Positions 28,425 to 37,315 of a DNA stretch of 42,722 nucleotides are shown here, piece by piece; position 1 is the stretch's first letter, and every line of letters starts with the position of its first letter. The translations under genes and the position numbers were made by a program. Source of the stretch: a virus; IMG/VR virus record IMGVR_UViG_3300026116_000062, positions 1 to 42,722 of that record; one strand, 5' to 3'. The notes below the pieces were generated by a model. That model saw only the letters and a list, made by a program, of their open reading frames with translations. It did not search any database and was not told the DNA's origin.

Positions 28425-28663
28425 GGCAGGAAGTCCAGTTGCGCCTCGGCGGCGTAGTGCTCGCGACAGTTGGCGATAGCCTCGTCGAGCGTGAGCGGCT
28501 CCCACGGCTTGGGATGCGTGGTAGTCCGCGCGCGGCCGTTCTCGTAGACGATGCCGCTCTTGCCCTGCGGCGCCGGCGCGGGAGGCGGGGCTGGCTTGGC
28601 AGGCGTGACCTTCTCGCCCCACGGCTTAAAGGGCGGCGGGTTCGGATCGTCGGTTGTGCGCAT
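28421..28663 (-). CDS. small proline-rich phage protein (80 aa)
   Basis: Begins MRTTDDPNPPPFKPWGEKVT, with a proline/alanine linker (PAKPAPPPAPAPQGK) and a helical end (LTLDEAIANCREHYAAEAQL). It sits between the endolysin and a small membrane protein. No recognised domain. Confidence 0.6.
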   Translation of the reverse strand: MRTTDDPNPPPFKPWGEKVTPAKPAPPPAPAPQGKSGIVYENGRARTTTHPKPWEPLTLDEAIANCREHYAAEAQLDFLP

Positions 28664-28671
28664 GACGTACC

Positions 28672-28854
28672 TCAGTCGGCCGGTGGCCGCTTGTGCTTCA
28701 GGAGCATGTAGGCCTTGATCAGCGTGTAGCCGATGGTCAGGACCAGCGCGATCGCCTGGAGCGGGCTCATGGCCGGCCCGATCAGCCATGCGACCCCGTT
28801 GCCGGTCCACGAGAGGACAAGGGGCCAGCCGGAGGTGGGATGGTCATGCGTCAT
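28672..28854 (-). CDS. small membrane protein, possible holin (60 aa)
   Basis: Two hydrophobic stretches, WPLVLSWTGNGVAWLIGPAM (about 10-29) and LQAIALVLTIGYTLIKAYML (about 32-51), ending KHKRPPAD. Its ATG overlaps the tailspike's stop. A holin or antiholin role fits position and topology but is not proven. Confidence 0.55.
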   Translation of the reverse strand: MTHDHPTSGWPLVLSWTGNGVAWLIGPAMSPLQAIALVLTIGYTLIKAYMLLKHKRPPAD

Positions 28855-31295
28855 CAGATCGTCACTCCAAATCCGCGCCACGTGCCAGGAGTTCCCGCCG
28901 ACACGCAGACCCAGCCGGCCACCTGACCGGCGGCATTGGTGGGGCTGGTGTTCCAGCATTTGTCGCCCTGCTTCCAGGTGCCGACCGCCGGCGCCGCAGT
29001 TCCGAAGCTGTCCACCGGGCCGCTTCCCATGCTCGGGATCTGCGCGTTTCGGAGCGTCGCGATGTTGGCGTCGACTGGCGCGGTGAATCCACCGACGAAC
29101 AGGTTGTCGACGCAAATGCCGCCCTGGATGGGGTAGTCCGAATGGATCGCGCGATCGAAGGCCGAGCCGCCGTTGTTGACCAGGTCGTTGCCGCTGACGT
29201 CCCAACTTGTGGGCATCGTCGGGTTGGAGAACGAGACCATGCGTGCGTTGCTGTACGACGCGATGGCGTTGGACGTCAGCCGGTTGTCCTTGATCTTGTA
29301 GTTCTTGGCGATGGCGAGAACGAACTTCTGCAGGTCTGCGGTGTCGCAGTCCGTCATGTCGCAGTCGGTGATCGTGACGTTGGTTCCCTGGAACCACACG
29401 GGGCCGCCGTAGCCGGCAATGCCTGACACCAGCGTCACGCCCTGCAGCGTCAGGCTGCCGACACCCGTCGACCCGGCGTCCTGGTAGATCGCACGGCGGT
29501 ACGCGCCCGTCGAGTTTTGCGTGTTTCCGCACCCGATGACATTGCCGCCGCGGACTTGCGTGTCGACGTTGCCGGTGCTGGTGTTGCGGATAAAGCCGCG
29601 CACGCATTGGTAGGCCTCGGTGTTCGAGACAACGATCTGCCCCGAGACGTTCGCGCCGAACTCGATTCCGCTGCGAACGACGTCGAACTCGCAGTCAGTG
29701 ACCTTGAGCGGGTTGACCGTCTCGCTCGTCAGCACGACGACCGCGCCGCTGACGGTCGTTCCCGCGTTGTCGTGGAGCACGACGCTGCCAGTCCCGCCGC
29801 CCGACACGATGTAGGTGACGAGGTCGGCGCCGGCCGCGCCAGCACCGCGCACCGTCACCATGCCGCCGGCGTTGTTGCCGTTGCGCAGCGTCGAGCCGTT
29901 GGCCAGCGTCAGCGTGTTGGTGCCCGACGTGATGCTGCCGGTGGTCTGGAATCCCGCCCCGATGCAAGCGCCGGCCGTGCTCTGGAACAGGCAGTGGTCG
30001 AACTCGGAGTCGCTGTGGGTGTTCCAGGCGTTCTGGAAGAAGACGACGGGGGCATTGGCGAGGGCGTCGTTGATCGTCGCCGACTTGAACGCGAGGTTGC
30101 GCCAGATGTTGTTGCCGCTGCCGCCGTTCAGCGACGCGCCCGCGCTGTCGAAGTTGTCAGCGACGACGTTCAGGAGCGGCGCGGAGATGTTGGCCTGCAC
30201 GAGGATCGCGCCGCCGATCGTGTTGCCGAACTCGCCCTCGACCACGGTGCCGCTGTACATGCTGACCTGGCCGAAGGCGGTGTAGACCCCCTTGGGGATG
30301 TACGCCTTCGCGCACCCGGTCGAACTCGGCAGGCTCGCGCCGTACGAACCGACGTTGGCCGCGCCCTTGAACGCTGCAAAGAAGCGCTGCAGCGACAGCG
30401 TGTTGTCCCGATTGGCGACCTCCGCCGACGAGACCGTCGTGCTCGCGTTCGCTGCCAGTACGAGGCTGTTCGTGCCGGCGCCTGACGTGATCGTCGTCGC
30501 CAGGACAGCGCCGGCCGGGCCCGCGCCGCGAACGAAGATCGTGTCTCCGTTGGAGAATCCGGGCACGGTGGTTCCGGGTGGCGGCAGAGTGATCGAAAGC
30601 GCGTTCGATCCCGACGTCATGCTGCCGGCCGCGTAGACCGCATCGCCCATTGCCCCGAACCACTGAGGCAGAACTCGGTCACATCCGATGAACTGGACGT
30701 AGCCCGACACGTTCAGGCAGTAGGCCGACGCCGGGGCCTCGAATCCGTTTGCGAAGATGACCGTTCCAGAGCTGACGATCCGCGCGCCAGCCTGCATCAC
30801 CACATGCGAAGCGAATGTCTGATTGCCTGGCAGCGAGTACGTCCCCGCCGGGAACAGCAGCGGCTTGCCTGCCACTGCCGCCGCGGCGTCGGCCGAACTC
30901 ACCGAGTTGTAGTCGTTGACGCTCAGCGTCTCGGCGAACTTCGTGGCGACCGTGCGCGGCGCGGCGCCGGTGCCGGCTTGCAGCAGGCCGACCAGCGTCG
31001 CGCCGGCGCTGGTGGCGAAGTTGGCGACCGCCGCGCCGATCGCGTCGTACCACTTCACGCCGGCGGCCTGAGTGCTGTCAGCGACCAGCTGCAGCGTGTC
31101 GGCACCGACAGGCAGTCGCACGTCTCCGCTGACGCCGCGCGCGATCAGGTCGCCCTTGGCCGTCGTCGGCGTATAGAGCGCAGCAATGGCGGCCGTCGTC
31201 ATCTTGACGTTGCCACCGGACTGCACACCTCGCACCAGCTCCGCGCCAGTCAGCGGCGCTGCGGCGGCTTCCTGCGAGGTCTTCAAGTCAGCCAT
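28854..31295 (-). CDS. tailspike, right-handed beta-helix (813 aa)
   Basis: The N-terminal anchor is LTGAELVRGVQSGGNVKMTT, shared with the second spike at 31620. The body has many short turns rich in N, G, T and V, as in beta-helix (pectate lyase-like) proteins, from about residue 110 to 780 (TLSVNDYNSVSSADAAAAVA near its start). Such spikes bind or degrade host surface polysaccharide. The C-terminal end (WNTSPTNAAGQVAGWVCVSA) is a small domain common on phage fibres. Confidence 0.75.
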   Translation of the reverse strand: MADLKTSQEAAAAPLTGAELVRGVQSGGNVKMTTAAIAALYTPTTAKGDLIARGVSGDVRLPVGADTLQLVADSTQAAGVKWYDAIGAAVANFATSAGATLVGLLQAGTGAAPRTVATKFAETLSVNDYNSVSSADAAAAVAGKPLLFPAGTYSLPGNQTFASHVVMQAGARIVSSGTVIFANGFEAPASAYCLNVSGYVQFIGCDRVLPQWFGAMGDAVYAAGSMTSGSNALSITLPPPGTTVPGFSNGDTIFVRGAGPAGAVLATTITSGAGTNSLVLAANASTTVSSAEVANRDNTLSLQRFFAAFKGAANVGSYGASLPSSTGCAKAYIPKGVYTAFGQVSMYSGTVVEGEFGNTIGGAILVQANISAPLLNVVADNFDSAGASLNGGSGNNIWRNLAFKSATINDALANAPVVFFQNAWNTHSDSEFDHCLFQSTAGACIGAGFQTTGSITSGTNTLTLANGSTLRNGNNAGGMVTVRGAGAAGADLVTYIVSGGGTGSVVLHDNAGTTVSGAVVVLTSETVNPLKVTDCEFDVVRSGIEFGANVSGQIVVSNTEAYQCVRGFIRNTSTGNVDTQVRGGNVIGCGNTQNSTGAYRRAIYQDAGSTGVGSLTLQGVTLVSGIAGYGGPVWFQGTNVTITDCDMTDCDTADLQKFVLAIAKNYKIKDNRLTSNAIASYSNARMVSFSNPTMPTSWDVSGNDLVNNGGSAFDRAIHSDYPIQGGICVDNLFVGGFTAPVDANIATLRNAQIPSMGSGPVDSFGTAAPAVGTWKQGDKCWNTSPTNAAGQVAGWVCVSAGTPGTWRGFGVTI

Positions 31296-31298
31296 GTG

Positions 31299-31607
31299 TC
31301 ATTGCCTCTTTTCAATGGATGCGTCTTCACGCAGCTCGAGACCACCGTCCTCGCGCAGCTCGTAGGTCGGATGGAACAGCGACTGCAGCGCAGTCAGCAG
31401 CTGGGTTGGGTCGGTGGGGTCGTAGATCAGGCCGGCCGCGACGATGACGTTGCGGATCTCGTCGACCATCGACTGAAACCACCAAGCGCCCGGCCGCGTC
31501 GGATGCACACCCGTTGCAAGGTCACCATCCGTGGGGTATCCGGTTGAGAAGCGCGCCGGCGGCGCCCAGGTCGACGGCGCCGCGTCGGACTTCCAGATTT
31601 GGTCCAT
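31299..31607 (-). CDS. small tailspike-associated protein with ELRED repeats (102 aa)
   Basis: The central module GAWWFQSMVDEIRNVIVAAG...LLTALQSLF is shared with 33197 and 33515. The C-terminus has two copies of ELRED (YELREDGGLELREDASIE). It stands right before the 813-aa spike. A connector, chaperone or adaptor for the spike is an inference from this fixed pairing. Confidence 0.65.
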   Translation of the reverse strand: MDQIWKSDAAPSTWAPPARFSTGYPTDGDLATGVHPTRPGAWWFQSMVDEIRNVIVAAGLIYDPTDPTQLLTALQSLFHPTYELREDGGLELREDASIEKRQ

Positions 31608-31619
31608 GGCCGGGCCCGC

Positions 31620-33197
31620 TTACTTTGCGACCCAGCCGGACGTCGTCGCCGTTCCCGTCTCCTTGACGTAGAGCGTCGTGCCGGTGCCGCCCGCCGTGTT
31701 AAGGTAGAGCGTCCCAGGGCTGGCGCTGACGACACCGGCCGGAGAGCCGGATCCAGACAGCAGCGTCATGGACCCGTTGATCTGGTAGCCGACGAGCGTG
31801 TTCATCGCGCGCCACGACGTCTGCACGCCGTTGGCGATGTCGATGTCGTGGATGAAGACGGTGGACGCAATGCCGGTGTTGCTGGTCAGCGCGGTGACGT
31901 TGCCCGAGACGCCGGAGGCGTGGGGATACCGACCGTACTTGCCGGTCAACCAATTCTTGATGTTGTTGTCTTTGATGAAGACGTTGGTCGCATCGTCGGC
32001 GACGATGATCCCGTACTGCATCAGGGCGGTCGTGTTCGTGTCAACGATGGTGTTTTGAGCAACGGTGACGTTGGCGATGTTCGACGCGACCTGCGATCCG
32101 CCGATGTTGATGCCGCAGATCCAGAGCGTCGTCGCCTGGCCAGGGTTGATGATGACGTTGCCGACGACCTCGGCGTTCGTGCAATTGGCGCCGACGCTGA
32201 TCGCGCCGCAGTCCAGAGTGTTGAAGACGTTGCCTTCGATCACCAGGCCGTTGACGTACGTCAGGCCGATCGTGTTGGCCGGGACCGATCCCGAGGAAAT
32301 GCCGAACTCACCGGCCTTGTCGACGGTGTTGCCGACGATGGTGACGTTCCCGCACGTCTGGGGGGCGCCCGGGTTGCTGAAGACGAACGAGTAGACGCTC
32401 TCGCAGACGTTGCCCAGGATGTCCACGTCGAAGCAGCCTGCCAGGGAGATCGAATCGAGCCCCTGCATGTAGAACGTGTTGTTCGTGAGCTTGATGCGCC
32501 GATAGGCCCCGCCGTTGCTGAACGCGATGGCCTGGCGGCGGTACCCATCCGAGTTGTTCGGGTTGCCGCCGCAGTTGAAGAAGCCGCACCCGTCTACCGT
32601 GAAGTCGTTCGCGCTCGTCGACAGGAGGATGCAAATGCCCTCGCAGTTCTGGAATCGGACGTTGCGAAAGGCGACGTTAGTCGAGTTGAAGACCGTCGTG
32701 ATCTGGCGCCGGCCGGTTCCGATGTTTCCCTTGTTCCCGTCGAGCACCAGGTCGCGGATGGTCACCCGGTCTTTGCCTGAGATGCTGAAGAACTGCGCGC
32801 CGCTGGAGTACGTGCCTGGCGCAACCAGGAGGGTCGTGAGCGGCCCAGCGCCAAACACGGTGACGTTCGACTGCAGACCGACCTGCGCGGAAAGTACCGT
32901 GGTGCCGGGAGGCGCGTAGATGTGCTTGCCGGTGGCCGCTGCCCGTTGCCAGGCGACCGTGTCGTCGGTCACGCCGTCCATGACAGCGCCGAAGTCGGCG
33001 ATGCTCACGGCCAGGTCGGTCAGCTTGCCGGGGATCGTGCGCGAGATGGCGCCAGTCCCGGCCTGCGTGAAGCTCAGGGTGCTGGCGATTTGCAGCGCCG
33101 TCGCCTTGGCATTGCCGCCAGCCTGAACGATGCGAACGAGCTCGGTACCGTCGAGTGGTTGCGCCGAGATCTCGTCGGACGTGCGGGTGTTGCCCAT
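31620..33197 (-). CDS. tailspike, right-handed beta-helix (525 aa)
   Basis: Shares the N-terminal anchor with the first spike (LDGTELVRIVQAGGNAKATA). The pectate-lyase-like entry motif VSIADFGAVMDGVTDDTVAW lies at about residues 70-90, followed by a beta-helix rich in N, V, T and G with repeated turn residues. The C-terminal region (about 440-525) is a distinct domain. Depolymerase activity is possible; catalytic residues cannot be identified by eye. Confidence 0.78.
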   Translation of the reverse strand: MGNTRTSDEISAQPLDGTELVRIVQAGGNAKATALQIASTLSFTQAGTGAISRTIPGKLTDLAVSIADFGAVMDGVTDDTVAWQRAAATGKHIYAPPGTTVLSAQVGLQSNVTVFGAGPLTTLLVAPGTYSSGAQFFSISGKDRVTIRDLVLDGNKGNIGTGRRQITTVFNSTNVAFRNVRFQNCEGICILLSTSANDFTVDGCGFFNCGGNPNNSDGYRRQAIAFSNGGAYRRIKLTNNTFYMQGLDSISLAGCFDVDILGNVCESVYSFVFSNPGAPQTCGNVTIVGNTVDKAGEFGISSGSVPANTIGLTYVNGLVIEGNVFNTLDCGAISVGANCTNAEVVGNVIINPGQATTLWICGINIGGSQVASNIANVTVAQNTIVDTNTTALMQYGIIVADDATNVFIKDNNIKNWLTGKYGRYPHASGVSGNVTALTSNTGIASTVFIHDIDIANGVQTSWRAMNTLVGYQINGSMTLLSGSGSPAGVVSASPGTLYLNTAGGTGTTLYVKETGTATTSGWVAK

Positions 33198-33511
33198 TAC
33201 TCTCGTTCCTCGTAGGAATAGTCTTCGCGCAGCTCGATCGAGAAGTCCTCGCGCAACTCAAAGGCGGGATCGAGCCCCGCGAGCAGCCGGAGGGCTTGCG
33301 CGAACTGCGTCAAGTTCGTGGGGTCGGGCGTCAGGCCAGCGGCAACGACGACGTTCCGAATCGACTCGGTGACGTGGTAGAACCAGAAGGCCCCGGGCGT
33401 GGTGAACGCGAAGTCCGCGAGGGCGGCCGACCCTTGTGCTGAGCCGGTCGCGCCCGGGAATGGCGCTGCCGGCGGGACGCTTGAGACGCCCGCCTGATAC
33501 ACGCGATCCAT
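33197..33511 (-). CDS. small tailspike-associated protein with ELRED repeats (104 aa)
   Basis: Paralogue of 31299: GAFWFYHVTESIRNVVVAAG...QFAQALRLLAG, and a C-terminus with FELREDFSIELREDYSYEER. Its stop overlaps the start of the 525-aa spike by one base. Probably the partner of that spike. Confidence 0.65.
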   Translation of the reverse strand: MDRVYQAGVSSVPPAAPFPGATGSAQGSAALADFAFTTPGAFWFYHVTESIRNVVVAAGLTPDPTNLTQFAQALRLLAGLDPAFELREDFSIELREDYSYEERE

Positions 33512-33514
33512 GGG

Positions 33515-33763
33515 TCAGCCGCCGCCGGACAGGCGCAGGTTGGTGATGGACCGCAAGAGCTGTCCGTTGTCGTACGGGCTGGGCGCGACGCCGCCGACCG
33601 CGATGGCGTTGCGCATCTCTTCGCCCACCATGTAGAACCAGTACGGGCCCGGCGTGGTGGCGGGCGTAGTGGTCGTGGCGGGCGCGGGAAAGCCAGTCAC
33701 TGCGGTGGCTGGCAGCTTTGGCGGGGTGCCGGCCGCACCGGACTCATAGGCGCGCGGCTCCAT
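33515..33763 (-). CDS. small tail-fibre-region protein (82 aa)
   Basis: Third copy of the module: GPYWFYMVGEEMRNAIAVGG...QLLRSITNLRLSGGG, without the ELRED tail. The N-terminal half is proline- and threonine-rich. It lies between the fibre protein 33765 and the next paralogue. Confidence 0.6.
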   Translation of the reverse strand: MEPRAYESGAAGTPPKLPATAVTGFPAPATTTTPATTPGPYWFYMVGEEMRNAIAVGGVAPSPYDNGQLLRSITNLRLSGGG

Positions 33764-33764
33764 C

Positions 33765-34556
33765 TCACCACCGCCCGAGCACGTCGACCATCAGGGTGAC
33801 GTTGCGCGCGCCGCCGCCGTTCTGGCCGAGGACGACGTTGCACCCGCTCAGTGAATTGGAGATGACTGAGGCGACCAGGAAGTTGCTCGCAGAGCCAGCA
33901 TTGAGCGTCGAGTCGTAGACGACCGCGCGCGGCTTATAGCTGGTCGCAGGGAATGGTGCTGGATAGGCCACCGTCACCAGCGTGTTGGCCGCGCTCGCAA
34001 CAGGGATCTCCATCCACTGCCGGCGGAATCCATCCGGCGTGTCCTGGTAGCCGTTGACGCCCACGAGTTGGCTGGCGAACTCCGAATGCTGCACGAACGA
34101 CGGCGCGCCCGTGATCTGGCTCCACGGGTACGTGCCAGGCTGCAGGACCGACCACCCAGCCGCCGGCGCGGTGAGTGTCCCGGTGTCTGGGTTGACGGTG
34201 TTGTTCTCGGCCGTCGACTTCCAGAACGCGCCGTAAATTCCCGACGCGAGGATCGCCCCCTTCGGGTAGCCGCCGATTTCCGCCGAGTAGACCGAGTCGT
34301 AGGCGAAGATCCCGCCAGCCTGAATCCAACGGATGTTGGACGTCACCTGGTTCATCAGCCCGTTGAAGTACTCGCCCAGCGGCGCGGTGCCGCCTGCGCC
34401 CGGCGCAAGGAACGTCTCAGGCGGCGAGCCCAGGTCGAGGCCGAAGGAGCCCGGGATCGACGAGTTGTAGTTCGTCGGCACCTGCTGGATGTACGCCGGC
34501 GACGCGGCGCTCGCGAACGCGATCGGGAACTTCGCGGGGAGTTGGGTGCTGTCCAT
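33765..34556 (-). CDS. tail fibre protein (263 aa)
   Basis: Contains a fibre-tip-like organisation: N-terminal attachment part (LGEYFNGLMNQVTSNIRWIQ), AEIGGYPKGAILASGIYGAF with a glycine-rich turn, and a C-terminal beta-rich domain (NVTLMVDVLGRW). YPKGAI is a motif common in phage tail-fibre and collar proteins. The gene follows the DUF2612 baseplate protein, the usual place of the first fibre gene. Confidence 0.65.
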   Translation of the reverse strand: MDSTQLPAKFPIAFASAASPAYIQQVPTNYNSSIPGSFGLDLGSPPETFLAPGAGGTAPLGEYFNGLMNQVTSNIRWIQAGGIFAYDSVYSAEIGGYPKGAILASGIYGAFWKSTAENNTVNPDTGTLTAPAAGWSVLQPGTYPWSQITGAPSFVQHSEFASQLVGVNGYQDTPDGFRRQWMEIPVASAANTLVTVAYPAPFPATSYKPRAVVYDSTLNAGSASNFLVASVISNSLSGCNVVLGQNGGGARNVTLMVDVLGRW

Positions 34557-34568
34557 GGAGACTTTCGA

Positions 34569-35222
34569 TCAGGGATGGACGACGGACATCAGCACGCCAG
34601 ACGGGCTCGCGAAGGCGCCCGACTGCTGCAGGATGGCGAGGTCAAGCGTCGAGGGAACGAAGCTGAAGACGTAGGCCGCGGTCATGCTCCCGAGGTCGGA
34701 GACGTAGACCGTCCCCTGCCCTGCGAACATCTGCATCAGAGCCGCGTTCATGCTCGGGATCGAGCGGTCGGAGATGTTCGAGAACGCCTTGACCAGGATC
34801 AGCCGGCGGTAGTCGTTGTCCTGCAGGCTGTAGTTCGGCGTCAGCGTGTTGAGCGTGTTCCACGGCGCCTGGCGCCAGCCGTACCACTGCCCCGCGCCTG
34901 GTTCGCCCCAGCCCAGCAGCTGGCCAGACTGGCCGCCCGGGATGTACAGCGTTCGCTTGACGCCAACGATGCGACCCCACACGTCCAGGCCGTAGCCCGC
35001 GGCGGTGTCGATGTCGAGGATCGACGACAAGAACAGGTCGCTCAGTCCGTCGGCGTTGATGGCGTCGGAGAACGACGAGATCAGCGACAGGATGCGCGGG
35101 CTGTTCGCGTACTGCGTCAGGATCGTCTGCGGCCACACCGGGGCGACGCGCGGATAGATCTCCGAAGCCACTGGCATGGCGACCGTCGAATCAACGGTCG
35201 GGTCGAGGTAGCCGATCACCAT
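34569..35222 (-). CDS. DUF2612 baseplate protein (217 aa)
   Basis: The sequence ILTQYANSPRILSLISSFSD...ILDIDTAAGYGLDVWGRIVG fits the DUF2612 family, a structural component next to baseplate protein J in myophages. The centre is LLGWGEPGAGQWYGW, followed by LQDNDYRRLILVKAFSNISD. Role in baseplate-to-fibre attachment is inferred from position. Confidence 0.8.
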   Translation of the reverse strand: MVIGYLDPTVDSTVAMPVASEIYPRVAPVWPQTILTQYANSPRILSLISSFSDAINADGLSDLFLSSILDIDTAAGYGLDVWGRIVGVKRTLYIPGGQSGQLLGWGEPGAGQWYGWRQAPWNTLNTLTPNYSLQDNDYRRLILVKAFSNISDRSIPSMNAALMQMFAGQGTVYVSDLGSMTAAYVFSFVPSTLDLAILQQSGAFASPSGVLMSVVHP

Positions 35223-35225
35223 GGG

Positions 35226-36635
35226 TCAGGAGAAGGTGACGGCGATGTCGGACAGCGCGAGCGTCGGGATCTGGTCCATGCGCATCAGCACCGAGTTCTG
35301 GTTGGCCGCGTCGATGCCCAGCAGGATCGAGTAGATCTGCGCCCACGCGCCGAGCGAGGCGATGCCGGCATAGAAGCGGCTGGCGAAGATCGGCAGCGCG
35401 ATGCGCGCGCGAGTGCCGCCGTCGGCGCCCGTGAAGGCCTTTTGCACAGCGGCTCGGATCAGCGCCGTTGCGTTGGAAGGCACGTTGCCGTTGCTCTGCA
35501 TGGCGACGGCGAACTTCACGGGCGTCGCGTTCGGGATCTCGAACGTCACCGCGTAGCTGGGGAAGGTCGTCCCGTAGGCTGGGTTCGTGTCCTGAACCGA
35601 GACAGTCGTGTTGCCGTTGTAGTTGCAGCCGGGGTTCTTCTTCCTGAGGATCGCCGTGCCCACATCGCTCGCCGCGCCCCCGTAGGCGGCGACGTAGATC
35701 GAGTTCGCAGCCAGGCGCACGCCGCCGACGGCCGACGTCATCGCAGCGCTGGACAGCGTCTGCGAGATGTTCAGGTGGTACGTCCCCGCGCCGCCAGGCG
35801 TGCCGCTGACCTGCTCGGTGATGGCGGTGCCGCTGACGACGCCCAGGGCGTTGAGCATCTGGCCGCCAGCGATCGTGCCGGTCACGCTGCTGGCGGTCAG
35901 CAGGTTGCCGGACACGGCGCCGGTGAACGATGCGCCGCTTAGCGTGCCGAGCGGGTTCTCGAGCGCGTATCCGTCCAGCACGCCGGGCACCGCGAGCACC
36001 GCGGCCAGCACGGCTCCGGTCTGGCCGGTCGCGTTGAGCGCCACCGACTGCTGACGGCGCAGCTCGAACGCCGCGGCGGTCTCGGCGTCGTTGCCCACCA
36101 CGCCATCGGTGGCGTTGGTGATGCGATCCCATCCGGGGATGGCCTGATAGATCGTCGTCAGCGACCCGGCCAGGCAAATCGTCGGGCCCGTCGTCGCGCA
36201 GGCGAACGTGAGCGTGACCGTTCCGCCGGCGATGACGCCCGACTCGGTAGCCAGGTACAGGTTGCCCGCGCTGTCCGAAGCCTGCGCGTTGACCGGGATG
36301 AAGGTGCCATCCAGGCCAGTGCACTGGCACGAGACGACGGTGGCCGCGGCGGGGATGCGGGTCAGGAAGTAGATCCGCGCCACTGCGTCCTGGAAGCGCC
36401 CCGCGTTGAGCGCTGGGTCGAACCCGTTCGCGATCTCGAGGAACGCATCGTTGGCCGCGCCGATGATGGCCGCCTCGGACATGGCGATCTGGCCTTGCGG
36501 CGTCACCAGCGACGGGTTCAGGTTGCCCCCAAAGGCCGCCTGAAGATCCGAGAGCCGACCCGCGAGCAGCGCGGACTCGGCTGGGATCACGATGCCGTTC
36601 GGGCCGATCGTGATGGAGGGGACGTTGGTCGTCAT
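35226..36635 (-). CDS. baseplate J-like protein (469 aa)
   Basis: A wedge protein of the contractile baseplate. The N-terminus has GIVIPAESALLAGRLSDLQA and the conserved segment ATVVSCQCTGLDGTFIPVNA, typical of the J/gp6-like fold, followed by WDRITNATDGVVGNDAETAA. The start at 36635 (MTTNVPSITIGPNG) has AGGG upstream; an in-frame ATG at 36653 would start within a hairpin. Confidence 0.85.
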   Translation of the reverse strand: MTTNVPSITIGPNGIVIPAESALLAGRLSDLQAAFGGNLNPSLVTPQGQIAMSEAAIIGAANDAFLEIANGFDPALNAGRFQDAVARIYFLTRIPAAATVVSCQCTGLDGTFIPVNAQASDSAGNLYLATESGVIAGGTVTLTFACATTGPTICLAGSLTTIYQAIPGWDRITNATDGVVGNDAETAAAFELRRQQSVALNATGQTGAVLAAVLAVPGVLDGYALENPLGTLSGASFTGAVSGNLLTASSVTGTIAGGQMLNALGVVSGTAITEQVSGTPGGAGTYHLNISQTLSSAAMTSAVGGVRLAANSIYVAAYGGAASDVGTAILRKKNPGCNYNGNTTVSVQDTNPAYGTTFPSYAVTFEIPNATPVKFAVAMQSNGNVPSNATALIRAAVQKAFTGADGGTRARIALPIFASRFYAGIASLGAWAQIYSILLGIDAANQNSVLMRMDQIPTLALSDIAVTFS

Positions 36636-36651
36636 GTCGGCCCTGGAATGC

Positions 36652-36673
36652 AAAAGCCGCCCGGAGGCGGCTT
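36652..36673 (-). terminator. terminator-like hairpin inside the baseplate operon
   Basis: On the minus strand AAGCCGCC-TCCG-GGCGGCTT is followed by TTG, giving a short T-run (four A on the plus strand, 36652-36655, partly within the stem). It lies between the 80-aa ORF and baseplate J and could be a partial terminator or attenuator. Confidence 0.5.
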
Positions 36674-36701
36674 GTCGCTGGGTGGTCGGCTCAGGGCTTG
36701 G

Positions 36702-36944
36702 TTACTTGCCTTCAGGGCGCTTGTCCAGGCCCGCAGCGGCGAGCATGGCAGCCACGTCTTCGATGTGCAGGCAGTCGACCATGCATGCGTAGTCCGCGGC
36801 CGGCTGCACGACGGCGATGTTGCCGTTGCAGTAGTCGTTGCCCGGCACGGCACTGTGCAGGACGCCGAATGAGACGACTTTGCCACCGTCCAGCTTGACG
36901 ACCTTGTCGCCGTTCTTGGCCTCGCGGCCGTTCCGATAGTGCAT
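36702..36944 (-). CDS. small protein inserted between gp25-like and baseplate J genes (80 aa)
   Basis: Begins MHYRNGREAKNGDKVVKLDG, with AGAAGGAGAG upstream. It has a KOW/SH3-like beta start (GDKVVKLDGGKVVSFGVLHS) and two cysteine-containing segments. It lies between two structural genes that are usually adjacent and is followed by a terminator-like hairpin, suggesting a moron-type insertion. Function unknown. Confidence 0.65.
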   Translation of the reverse strand: MHYRNGREAKNGDKVVKLDGGKVVSFGVLHSAVPGNDYCNGNIAVVQPAADYACMVDCLHIEDVAAMLAAAGLDKRPEGK

Positions 36945-36961
36945 GTGAGCTCTCCTTCTGG

Positions 36962-37315
36962 TTAAAAACTTGCTGCAGAGACGGTGCCGCTCGCGTCCGT
37001 GATCTGGATCTGGCCGCCGACCTTGCGGGAGCTCGAGGTCGTCAGGAACGCCTTGGCCGCAACGACCCCGGGCACCAGGCGCGCGGCGGCGACCAGCTGC
37101 GCCTTCGTGTATTCGATGGGAGTGGACTTGCCCAGGATCTCGCCCAGGTAGGGGATGCCGCGGGTCGTGTCGAAGTAGACCTCGCCCAGTTGCGTCAGGC
37201 ACTCCGACGCCGCGTCCTGTGTCAGCGCGTAGGGCGCGCCGGCCAAGGCGATGTTCCCGTTCGCATCGGTGGTCAGATCCCACGTGGCGCGGTCAAGGTA
37301 GAGCGTGTCGGCCAT
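36962..37315 (-). CDS. gp25-like baseplate wedge protein (117 aa)
   Basis: Begins MADTLYLDRATWDLTTDANG. The pattern SECLTQLGEVYFDTTRGIPY and YLGEILGK matches the gp25/lysozyme-fold wedge proteins (DUF2634-like branch). A structural part of the contractile baseplate, located where gp25 is expected, upstream of protein J. Confidence 0.8.
   Translation of the reverse strand: MADTLYLDRATWDLTTDANGNIALAGAPYALTQDAASECLTQLGEVYFDTTRGIPYLGEILGKSTPIEYTKAQLVAAARLVPGVVAAKAFLTTSSSRKVGGQIQITDASGTVSAASF

Noticed and set aside
34068-35942. 624-aa plus-strand open frame
   Set aside because: Antisense to fibre, DUF2612 and baseplate J genes; an R/A/D/H-rich composition typical of shadow frames.
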